Below, piece after piece: positions 25,007 to 32,215 of a DNA stretch of 64,000 nt (position 1 is the stretch's first letter; the number at the start of each line of letters is the position of its first letter). The position numbers and the translations under genes were made by a program. Below the pieces are notes generated by a model, which was not told where the DNA came from, made no database searches, and was given only the letters and a program-made list of their open reading frames with translations. The stretch covers positions 62,001-126,000 of the forward strand of contig JAKQCX010000035.1 in NCBI GenBank assembly GCA_029558905.1, given 5' to 3'. The stretch is from Pseudomonadota bacterium (lineage in GTDB: Bacteria; Pseudomonadota; Gammaproteobacteria; Burkholderiales; Thiobacillaceae).

Positions 25007-26080
25007 TCAGAAGCGGATGTGCGCGGATGCGTTCAGGCTGTTACGACCGCCACGCCAGTTGTCGATGTGATACTTGGTGAAGGGCAAGCCGGTCTTCTCG
25101 AAGAACGCAGGCCAACCGATCCGCTCGATCCAGTCGTTCATGCGCTCCCAGGGCCGGGCGTCCGCCTTGTAGGTGTAGAGGATATTCTTGACGGCCGCGG
25201 ACACCTCGGGCCAGCGTGGCGGGTTGTTGGGGATGCCAGCCGCCACGAGCTTGTGGAAGGTGGGACGCGAACGCGCGTTGGAGTTCTTGCCGCCGACCCA
25301 GATCGCGAACTTGGAATGCTCCGGATGGTTGATCTCCATGGGTGGGCAGGGCGGGAAGCAGGCGCCACAGCAGATGCACTTCTTCTCGTCCACTTCCAGG
25401 GAGGGCTTGCCGTTCACCAACGCCGGGCGGATGGCCGCCACGGGGCAGCGGGCCACGACCGAGGGGCGCTCGCAGACGTTGGCCACCAGGTCATGGTTGA
25501 TGCGTGGCGGCTTGGTGTGCTGGATGATGATGGCGATGTCGGCCTGACCACCGCAGTTGATCTCGCAGCAGGAGGTGGATAGCTTGACGCGGTTGGGCAT
25601 CTCGCAGTTGGTGAACTCGTGATAGAGCTCGTCCATCAGGGACTTGACGGCACCGGAGGCATCCGAGGCGGGAATGTCGCAATGCAGCCAGCCCTGAGTG
25701 TGGGCGATCATGGATACCGAGTTGGCGGTTCCGCCCACGGGAAAGCCATTGTCCTGCAGGGCCTTGATCAGGGGCTCCACCTTGGCCTGCTCGGACACCA
25801 TGTACTCGATGTTGGAGCGCACGGTAAAGCGCACGTGGCCATCGGCGTACTGATCGGCGATGTCGGCCAGCTTGCGGATGGTGTAGTGATCCATCTGGCG
25901 CTGCGTACCGGCCTTCACGGTCCAGATTTCGTCGCCACTGGCGGCGCGGTGATACAGCACACCCGGACGGGGGTGGGAGTGGAACACCCACTTGCCGTAG
26001 TTTTTCTTCATCAGGGGATGCATGTAGGGCATCGGATCCGGTGCCCCGGATTCGATGGTCTCGTGAGTTCTTTCAGCCAT
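25007..26080 (-). CDS. dsrB: Reverse-type dissimilatory sulfite reductase, beta subunit
   Basis: A 357-residue DsrB with siroheme/[4Fe-4S] cysteines in the TSCCEINCGGQAD region and a C-terminal ferredoxin insert (CICCGACFPPCPP). With DsrA it oxidises DsrC-bound sulfur to sulfite in the cytoplasm. The start at MAERTHETIES (26080) has a GGAGA ribosome site; the longer frame to 26143 lies in the intergenic hairpin. Confidence 0.97.
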   Translation of the reverse strand: MAERTHETIESGAPDPMPYMHPLMKKNYGKWVFHSHPRPGVLYHRAASGDEIWTVKAGTQRQMDHYTIRKLADIADQYADGHVRFTVRSNIEYMVSEQAKVEPLIKALQDNGFPVGGTANSVSMIAHTQGWLHCDIPASDASGAVKSLMDELYHEFTNCEMPNRVKLSTSCCEINCGGQADIAIIIQHTKPPRINHDLVANVCERPSVVARCPVAAIRPALVNGKPSLEVDEKKCICCGACFPPCPPMEINHPEHSKFAIWVGGKNSNARSRPTFHKLVAAGIPNNPPRWPEVSAAVKNILYTYKADARPWERMNDWIERIGWPAFFEKTGLPFTKYHIDNWRGGRNSLNASAHIRF

Positions 26081-26124
26081 GCCTATCTCCAGTCTATTGA
26101 GATGATGAGATCGTCTTCCTTGCA

Positions 26125-26161
26125 AAGGACCGACCCGGGACACCGTACCGGGCCGGTCCTT
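26125..26161 (-). repeat. Long hairpin between dsrA and dsrB
   Basis: A 14-bp stem (26125-26138 with 26148-26161, 9-base loop) lies directly after the dsrA stop region. On the minus strand the single irregular pair is G-U, so the stem is continuous in the dsr mRNA but mismatched in the opposite transcript. No U-run follows, which fits mRNA processing or stability. Confidence 0.65.
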
Positions 26162-26166
26162 CGGTA

Positions 26167-27468
26167 TTACGCAGCGGCCCGCTTGCGCTCAAACCACTTC
26201 TCGGCCTCCTCGTCCCAGCCGTCCATGCGGATGAACGGGTTGGTACGGGGGTGGATGACCATGTTGGGATCCACCTCGATGCCGATGCCCTCCAGGAAGT
26301 TCATCAGGCCGATGCGCTCGATCATTTCACCGGTACGCTCGTGCTCCAGGGCATTCTCGGCGAAGAAGTCGATGACGGTACGGCCCAGATCGTTGAACTT
26401 CTCGAAATCCTCGTCGGATTCCAGCTTCATGAAGGGGATGATCACGGTGCCCATGAGGTCACCGATCTTCAGGGTGCGCTTGCCGCCCACCAGGATGGTG
26501 ACGCCTCTGTCCTTGCCGGGTAGCAGGGCACCCGGCATGACGTTCAGGCAGTGCATGCAGCGCACGCAGTTGTGGTTGTCGATCTCCAGGCAGTTGCTGT
26601 CAGAAACAGCCACCTTGGTGATGCCCTCGCCCGCGGCCACGCCATCGTTCTTGACCAGCCGGATGGCACGCGTCGGACACATGCTCACCACCATATTGGT
26701 CAGGTCTTCCATGCTGTGTGCCGCCATCCAGTCGCGCGCCAGCTTCTCGTCGGCCTGCATGTTGTCGCGCCAGGTGCCAATCACGGCCATGTCACCCCGC
26801 TGGACGGAGTTGGAACAGTCGTTCGGACAGCCGGAGAACTTGAACTTGAACTTGTACGGCAGCGATGGCCGGTGCATGTCGTCGATGTTGTTGTTGACGG
26901 CCACGCGCAGGGCACGTGCCTCGTCGAAGCAGGACATCTCACAGCGGGCCGCGCCGACACAGGAGATGGAGGTACGCAGGGCCGGCCCCGCACCTCCGAG
27001 ATCAAAGCCCATCTCGTTCAGCTTGTCGAAGGCCACCTGCACGTTCTCGGTCTTGACGCCCTGGAACATGATGTCGCCGGACTGACCATGAAAGGCGATC
27101 AGGCCGGAACCGCCGGTCTCCAGCCAGGCGTCGCACAGCTGGCGCAGCAGATCGGAGGTGTAATGCATGCCGGCCGGCGGTTGGATGCGCAGGGTATGAA
27201 ATTCGGCTGCCTCGGGAAACTTGGGCCTCCCATCCGGATTCTTCAGCTCGGTGAAGCGCGGAATCACGCCACCGCCGTAGCCCACCACGCCAACCGTGCC
27301 GCCCTTCCAGTAACCCATCTTGGTCTGGTAGGAGGTCTCCAGCTGGCCGAGGAGATCGACCATCATGTCATTGTCTTTCGCCAGGCGCTTCAGACCGGTG
27401 ACAAAGGAGGGCCACGGACCGCCCTCGAGCTGATCCAGGTTCGGCGTATCAATCATTTGTTTAGCCAT
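26167..27468 (-). CDS. dsrA: Reverse-type dissimilatory sulfite reductase, alpha subunit
   Basis: A 433-residue DsrA. Siroheme-[4Fe-4S] ligands lie in CVGAARCEMSC and SGCPNDCSNS, and a ferredoxin domain lies in NCVRCMHCLNVMPG. Sulfur-oxidiser context (dsrEFH, dsrL, dsrN, divergent sulfur genes) marks the oxidative type. It heads the minus-strand dsr cluster behind an AAGGAGA ribosome site and a 265-base divergent region with an inverted repeat. Confidence 0.98.
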   Translation of the reverse strand: MAKQMIDTPNLDQLEGGPWPSFVTGLKRLAKDNDMMVDLLGQLETSYQTKMGYWKGGTVGVVGYGGGVIPRFTELKNPDGRPKFPEAAEFHTLRIQPPAGMHYTSDLLRQLCDAWLETGGSGLIAFHGQSGDIMFQGVKTENVQVAFDKLNEMGFDLGGAGPALRTSISCVGAARCEMSCFDEARALRVAVNNNIDDMHRPSLPYKFKFKFSGCPNDCSNSVQRGDMAVIGTWRDNMQADEKLARDWMAAHSMEDLTNMVVSMCPTRAIRLVKNDGVAAGEGITKVAVSDSNCLEIDNHNCVRCMHCLNVMPGALLPGKDRGVTILVGGKRTLKIGDLMGTVIIPFMKLESDEDFEKFNDLGRTVIDFFAENALEHERTGEMIERIGLMNFLEGIGIEVDPNMVIHPRTNPFIRMDGWDEEAEKWFERKRAAA

Positions 27469-27630
27469 CTGTCTTTCTCCTTGAAGTCTTTAACCACTGG
27501 GTGTCGTCGCATCCAGAAACTCTTTCTCGGCCCTATGCCGACCGGGAACAAGTATCCGCATATTAGGGAGCCCTTATCCGGGCGACCATCATTCCGTTGG
27601 AGTAAGACACCCTACACTTCGGGTAGTCCG

Positions 27631-27652
27631 GACCTACCCGATAGGGTAGGTC
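27631..27652. promoter_or_regulatory. Inverted repeat in the dsrA divergent promoter region
   Basis: A perfect 9-bp inverted repeat GACCTACCC-GATA-GGGTAGGTC lies between dsrA and the rightward gene at 27734. A related but imperfect copy (CTAC...GTAG) lies just left at 27612-27626. The symmetry and place suggest an operator for a dimeric regulator of dsr or the divergent operon; an RNA hairpin is the alternative. Confidence 0.55.
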
Positions 27653-27733
27653 TGGCAATTCCCGGCAAGGTCCCCACTTACGTCGGGCCAGGAATGTCAG
27701 GTACATTAGCAGATCGACGAAACCTTATGGATT

Positions 27734-27976
27734 ATGGACCAGATAACCTCCCTGACCAAGTTCAGAAATCCCTTCGGCAACCAGGAAATCGAGTTCCTGG
27801 ACGTGCGCTACGCGGCCGGTGGCACCCCCATGCTGCGGCTGCGCATCCGCGAACGGGGCGCGCGCTTCACGATCTTCGACGTGGATCCCCTCACCGCGAA
27901 ATTCTGGGCCGGCGAGATGCTGAAGTGGGCCGAATCCCTGGCGGGCGACCCAACGCCCGGCACGGCGGGAGAGTGA
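27734..27976 (+). CDS. Small conserved-looking protein divergent from dsrA
   Basis: An 80-residue protein of unknown function (MDQITSLTKFRNPFGNQEIEFLDVRYAAGG). Alternating hydrophobic and charged residues suggest a small beta-sheet fold (MLRLRIRERGARFTIFDV). It starts a rightward operon and ends 3 bases before the Cas6-like gene, so coupling is likely. I do not recognise the family, and no clear ribosome site is seen. Confidence 0.6.
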   Translation: MDQITSLTKFRNPFGNQEIEFLDVRYAAGGTPMLRLRIRERGARFTIFDVDPLTAKFWAGEMLKWAESLAGDPTPGTAGE

Positions 27977-27979
27977 GCC

Positions 27980-28633
27980 ATGCGCCTCTTTAGCCCGGAA
28001 TGGGATGCCATCAAGGATTTCGCGCATACCGCCCTGTACCGGGATGTACAGTTTGATCTCTCGGGACACGCACTGCCGCAAGACCACGGTTATGCCCTGT
28101 ATGAGGAACTCGCCCGCCATCTGCCCTGGCTGCGGGAGACACCGCAGGCCGGGGTGCATCCGGTGCATGCCGCGCCCAGCGGCCGCGACGCGAATCTGGT
28201 CCTCAATCGGCGTGTCAAGCTGGTGTTGCGCCTGCCGATCGAGCGCATCGAGGCGGCACGGGCCTTGGTGGGCATGCGCATCGATCCCGGCGCCGGCGAG
28301 ATCGTCATCGGCGACCTGCACGAAAAACCCCTGATCCCGTTCACCACACTGTATTCCCATTTCGTCGACATGGGCACAGCCGACGAGGCCGGGTTCATGG
28401 CAAAGGCACGCCAGGAACTGGAATCCCTGGACGTTCGCTGTGGCATGATCCCCGGCAAGCATCGGCTCATGCACACGCCCCAGGGGGGAATTGGTGGCTA
28501 CAGCCTGATGCTGCACGAGATCAGCATGGAACAGTCCATGACCGTGCAGGAGCGTGGTCTGGGCCTGCATCGAGGGTATGGTTGCGGTCTTTTCGTACCG
28601 CATAAGTCCATCAAGGAAGTGAGTGGTGGCTGA
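27980..28633 (+). CDS. Orphan Cas6/Cmx6-like (type I-MYXAN) RAMP protein
   Basis: A 217-residue protein that matches my memory of the Cas6/Cmx6 family. It has an N-terminal LPQDHGYALYEELARHLPWL segment, an LRLP-IERIEAARALVG strand-helix unit, and the C-terminal glycine-rich loop QERGLGLHRGYGCGLFVPHK typical of RAMP proteins. Cas6 proteins cut CRISPR precursor RNA. No CRISPR array or other cas gene is present here; neighbours are sulfur genes. A non-CRISPR RNA-binding or other role is therefore likely. The family call rests on pattern recall, not a search. Confidence 0.7.
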   Translation: MRLFSPEWDAIKDFAHTALYRDVQFDLSGHALPQDHGYALYEELARHLPWLRETPQAGVHPVHAAPSGRDANLVLNRRVKLVLRLPIERIEAARALVGMRIDPGAGEIVIGDLHEKPLIPFTTLYSHFVDMGTADEAGFMAKARQELESLDVRCGMIPGKHRLMHTPQGGIGGYSLMLHEISMEQSMTVQERGLGLHRGYGCGLFVPHKSIKEVSGG

Positions 28634-28683
28634 GCACTAGGCCAACACACACCCATTTTCAACTTGTCTGATAGGAGAAAATC

Positions 28684-29016
28684 GTGGGTTACGTTGTAAA
28701 CGGCGAAGAACTGGAAGTGGATGAAGAAGGCTTTCTGCTGGAGGCCAACTTTAGTGATGACGTGGTGCCGGTCATCGCCGCCGCCGAAAAGATCACCCTC
28801 AGCGATCTGCATTGGCGGGTGGTCAGGTTCATGCGTACGCAGTTTCAGGAAAACGGCCACACCCCCAATTTCCGCAACATGGTGGCCCTGCTGACGGAGG
28901 AAGACGACAGCGTGGACTGGAAAAAGACCCTGTATGAGCTGTTCCCCCAACAGCCCAACCGTCAGGCATCCAAGGTATCCGGCCTGCCCAAGCCTTACGG
29001 CAAGGGCGGCTACTGA
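28684..29016 (+). CDS. DsrC-like protein lacking both redox cysteines (RspA type)
   Basis: A 110-residue DsrC/TusE-fold protein (VVNGEELEVDEEGFLLEANF, LHWRVVRFMR, TLYELFP). In the C-terminal arm the first conserved cysteine is Ser96 (RQASKVSGLPKP) and the arm ends YGKGGY without the penultimate cysteine. Cysteine-free DsrC homologues have been named RspA and proposed as regulators. It cannot carry sulfur like DsrC. It starts with GTG at 28684 behind TAGGAGA. Confidence 0.9.
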   Translation: MGYVVNGEELEVDEEGFLLEANFSDDVVPVIAAAEKITLSDLHWRVVRFMRTQFQENGHTPNFRNMVALLTEEDDSVDWKKTLYELFPQQPNRQASKVSGLPKPYGKGGY

Positions 29017-29076
29017 CCCCGTAGGCAGTTTCCAGCCGGCCGAGGTCGGCTGCGGACTGCCTACCGAAGCCCCCGC

Positions 29077-29928
29077 ATGTATTCCACCACCCTCGTTACC
29101 ACGGCCGATCTGGCCCAGCACCTGGATGATCCCGGCTGGATCGTGTTCGACTGCCGCTTCACCCTCACCGATCCGGAAGGTGGGCGCCGGTTGTATGAGA
29201 AGAACCACATCCCAGGCGCCCGCTACGTCCATCTGGATGATGACCTCTCCGCCCCCATCACGGAGAGCACCGGCCGTCATCCCCTGCCCGACCCCCAAAC
29301 CTTTGCGGACAAGGTCTGTGCCTGGGGCGTGGGCGTGAACAAACAGGTGGTGGTTTATGACGACAGCTTCGGCGCCATGGCCGTGCGCTTGTGGTGGATG
29401 CTGCGCTGGCTGGGTCACCCGGGTGTGGCCCTGCTGGATGGCGGCTTTCCCAAATGGCAGCGCGAGCAACGCCCACTCACCACCGCCCTGCCGGATGTGC
29501 GCAAGGCCAACTGCGCCTGCCTGCCGGAACCGTCCCATATTGCCGGCATGGATGACGTGATGCACGCCTGCCGCAGCGGCGATGCCCTGCTCATCGATGC
29601 CCGCCCGGATCGCCGCTTCACCGGTGAGTTCGAACCCCTGGATACGGTAGCCGGACACATACCCGGCTCCATCAACTGGCCCTTCGAGGAAAACCTGGAT
29701 ATCGACGGCACCTTCCTGCCTCCCGAGGCGCTGCGCGAGAACTACCAGGCCCTGCTCCGGGGGCGCGCGCCCTGGCAGGTGATCCACACCTGCGGGTCGG
29801 GCGTCACCGCCTGCCACAACCTGCTGGCCATGGAGATCGCCGGCCTGCCCGGTTCACGTCTGTATCCGGGTTCCTGGAGCGAATGGATACGCGATCCCTC
29901 GCGTCCGGTCGCCACCGGCGAGGCCTGA
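29077..29928 (+). CDS. Thiosulfate/3-mercaptopyruvate sulfurtransferase (two-domain rhodanese)
   Basis: A 283-residue tandem rhodanese. The N-terminal domain has VFDCRFTLTDPEGG and HIPGARYVHLDDDLS; the C-terminal domain has LIDARPDRRFTG, HIPGSINWPF and the active-site loop IHTCGSGVTACHN with Cys239. The CGSGVT loop leaves open thiosulfate or mercaptopyruvate as donor. No signal peptide is seen, so it is cytoplasmic. Its place in the sulfur operon suggests sulfane sulfur supply to the Tus/Dsr relay (inference). Confidence 0.9.
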   Translation: MYSTTLVTTADLAQHLDDPGWIVFDCRFTLTDPEGGRRLYEKNHIPGARYVHLDDDLSAPITESTGRHPLPDPQTFADKVCAWGVGVNKQVVVYDDSFGAMAVRLWWMLRWLGHPGVALLDGGFPKWQREQRPLTTALPDVRKANCACLPEPSHIAGMDDVMHACRSGDALLIDARPDRRFTGEFEPLDTVAGHIPGSINWPFEENLDIDGTFLPPEALRENYQALLRGRAPWQVIHTCGSGVTACHNLLAMEIAGLPGSRLYPGSWSEWIRDPSRPVATGEA

Positions 29929-30012
29929 CGCCAGCCCGCCCCACTACACATCATTCCCGGCCCATGGCGGAAACGGACAACCTCCCGCACATGGCCCGAC
30001 AGGAGTCCTGAC

Positions 30013-30603
30013 ATGGTCAAACCCGTACGCGTGCGCACCGTCTGGTTCAAGAAAGAAGGGGAGCGCCCCGCCCAGGAAGTGGCCACCGTGCTGGCCTCCA
30101 CCGCCTGGCGCCTGGCGGACAAGGCCGTGGACAATCTGTCCAAGGCCGACTACGACATCGTCACCCCCGAGCGCGGCTTTCGCATCATCGCCGAATTGAC
30201 GTGCTTCCTGGTGCACTACATGGACCGTCTGGTCTATGGTCGGGTGGACGAAGGCCGGCGTGCGGAGATCGTGTCTGCCACCGGTCTGAGCCTGGCCCAG
30301 AACATGGAAGACAACATTCTGGAATTCACCGGCGGGCAAAAGGACCCGGAATACGATTACCAACGCGGTTTCATCGATCGGCTCAATGCCCGCATGGCGG
30401 ATTACGCGGAATTCGAGTTTCCCGTGGACAAGGCCAGTTTCCAGGCCCTGCGCTTCCTCTCCCTGCAGATCCGCGACATCATGGTAGACAGCGACAAGAG
30501 CTGGATCCAGGACCAGCTCATGGACATCGAGGTGCCGGAGATGATGGCCACCATGAAGAAGGCCGTGGATGGCTTTTACCCGCCCCCCGCCCCGGCAGGA
30601 TGA
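30013..30603 (+). CDS. Conserved-looking helical protein of unknown function
   Basis: A 196-residue soluble, mostly helical protein (MVKPVRVRTVWFKKEGERPAQ; later LVHYMDRLVYGRVDEGRRAE and LRFLSLQIRDIMVDSD). It has an AGGAG ribosome site, and its TGA overlaps the ATG of the oxygenase gene, so the two are translationally coupled. I do not recognise a family. Aromatic and histidine residues in helices would allow cofactor binding, but nothing definite is visible. Confidence 0.7.
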   Translation: MVKPVRVRTVWFKKEGERPAQEVATVLASTAWRLADKAVDNLSKADYDIVTPERGFRIIAELTCFLVHYMDRLVYGRVDEGRRAEIVSATGLSLAQNMEDNILEFTGGQKDPEYDYQRGFIDRLNARMADYAEFEFPVDKASFQALRFLSLQIRDIMVDSDKSWIQDQLMDIEVPEMMATMKKAVDGFYPPPAPAG

Positions 30604-31550
30604 TCCCCCCGGACAGTCCCTTCCATCCGGATAACGTCGCAGGCTATGCCGCCTGGCGGGCTGCCAAGCTGGCGGACTACCCTGCCCGGGCCGCGGATTT
30701 GGTGGTCGCCATCCAGGATCCCGCCCGGCTCGCCGCGGCGGAATACGAGGCCCTATGGCGCTGTATCGCCAGGGCCAACATGGTGGTATACGCCACCCGC
30801 ATTGGCGAAACGGAAGACAAATGCGTGCCACGGGACATCGCCGCCCAGTTCGGCCTGACCCGCCTGGATGCCAACTGGCTGGCGGATGAAGATGGCATCT
30901 CCAGCCTCACGCCCCAGGATGGGGATCCAGGGGGCCAGACCGGCACGGACCCCGCCAGACGCGGGGACTACATCCCCTATACCCACCAGCGCATCCGCTG
31001 GCACACCGACGGTTACTACAATCCAGCGGCGCGACGCATCTACGCCATGGGCCTGCACTGCGTGCGGCAGGCGGCCGAAGGCGGCGAAAACGACCTGTAC
31101 GACCACGAGCTGGCCTACATGGCCCTGCGGGACACCAATCCGGACCACATCCGCGCCCTGATGGCCGAGGACGCCATGACCATCCCGGCCCGGGTAGACG
31201 AGATGGGCGTGGCCCGGGAGGACGAAACCGGTCCGGCCCTGCTGGTGGACCGGGGCAGGCTGCACCTGCGCTATACCGCGCGCACCAGGAGCATCGCCTG
31301 GAAACAGAACGCCGCCACCCGCGCGGCCCTGGCGGCACTGGAGGCCCTCTTGGCAAGCCGGCCCTATGGCATGTTCACCGTGCGTCTGGAACCCGGCATG
31401 GGCCTGCTCTGCAACAACGTGCTGCACACCCGCGCCGGCTTCAGCGACCGTCCCGGCCACCGGCGCCTGCTGTACCGCGCACGCTACCATGACCACCTGC
31501 GCGATCTGCGCCAGGGTGTGGTGCACGCGCCGCGGGCAGAGCGGATCTAA
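30600..31550 (+). CDS. TauD/TfdA-like Fe(II)/2-oxoglutarate-type oxygenase
   Basis: A 316-residue protein with the facial triad of TauD-type dioxygenases. The H-x-D motif is RWHTDGYYN (H135, D137), the distal His276 is in NNVLHTRAGF, and an arginine for the co-substrate lies in RRLLYRARYH. Family members act on taurine, alkylsulfonates or carnitine-type substrates; the substrate here is unknown. The ATG overlaps the upstream stop. Its stop overlaps the convergent response-regulator stop. Confidence 0.8.
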   Translation: MIPPDSPFHPDNVAGYAAWRAAKLADYPARAADLVVAIQDPARLAAAEYEALWRCIARANMVVYATRIGETEDKCVPRDIAAQFGLTRLDANWLADEDGISSLTPQDGDPGGQTGTDPARRGDYIPYTHQRIRWHTDGYYNPAARRIYAMGLHCVRQAAEGGENDLYDHELAYMALRDTNPDHIRALMAEDAMTIPARVDEMGVAREDETGPALLVDRGRLHLRYTARTRSIAWKQNAATRAALAALEALLASRPYGMFTVRLEPGMGLLCNNVLHTRAGFSDRPGHRRLLYRARYHDHLRDLRQGVVHAPRAERI

Positions 31551-32215
31551 TCCCGACGGATCTCCAGGCCGGGGGCGAGCCTGTGTTCCACGGCGAACAC
31601 GGCCGCCTCCACACGGGAGGACAGGTTCAGCTTGGCGAGGATGTGGCGCACATGGAGCTTCACGGTGTCGTAGCTGATGTCCAGTTGCCGGGCAATGGCC
31701 TTGTTGCTTTCGCCCCGCGCCAGGTGAGCCAGGATTTCCCGCTCCCGCTGCGTCAGCGTCTCCAGCAGAGGCACGGCGTTGCTGTCCTTGTTGTCCAGCA
31801 GCTTCACCAGCTTGGCGGTCATGGTGGGCGCCACCACGGTCTCGCCCCGGGCCGCGCGCGCGATGGCATCCAGCACCTCGTCCGGTTCCATGCTCTTGAG
31901 CAGGTAACCGTTGGCACCGGCGCGCAGGGCCCGGGCCATGTCCTCCTCCGCCTCGCTCACCGTCAATATCAGCACCGGCAGGGAAACCCCCGCGTTGCGC
32001 AGGTCCTGCATGACGCTGATACCGTCCGAGCCGCCCAGGTTCAGATCCAGCAGCAGCACATCGGGCCGATGCAGGCGCAGCAGTCTGGGGACTTCATCGG
32101 GATCCCCCGTGATGGCGGCCACGCTCACGGCGCCCTCGCGCTCCAGGAGTTCCGCCAGGCCCTTGCGGAACAGGGTGTGATCGTCCACCAACACGATGCG
32201 CAACATGCCGCTCAT
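31547..32215 (-). CDS. NarL/FixJ-family response regulator
   Basis: A 222-residue regulator. The receiver domain has DDHTLFRKGL, the phospho-acceptor D57 in VLLLDLNLGGSDG, and LTVSEAEED. The C-terminal LuxR-type helix-turn-helix has LTQREREILAHLARGESNKAIARQLDISYDTVKLHVRHILAKL. It is translationally coupled (ATGA) to the NarX-like kinase and is its likely partner. Nitrate, nitrite or redox control of the nearby denitrification or sulfur genes is a plausible inference. Confidence 0.93.
   Translation of the reverse strand: MSGMLRIVLVDDHTLFRKGLAELLEREGAVSVAAITGDPDEVPRLLRLHRPDVLLLDLNLGGSDGISVMQDLRNAGVSLPVLILTVSEAEEDMARALRAGANGYLLKSMEPDEVLDAIARAARGETVVAPTMTAKLVKLLDNKDSNAVPLLETLTQREREILAHLARGESNKAIARQLDISYDTVKLHVRHILAKLNLSSRVEAAVFAVEHRLAPGLEIRRD

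Noticed and set aside
27980-28633. Cas6-like gene as evidence for a CRISPR locus here
   Set aside because: No repeats, leader or other cas genes were found in the window.
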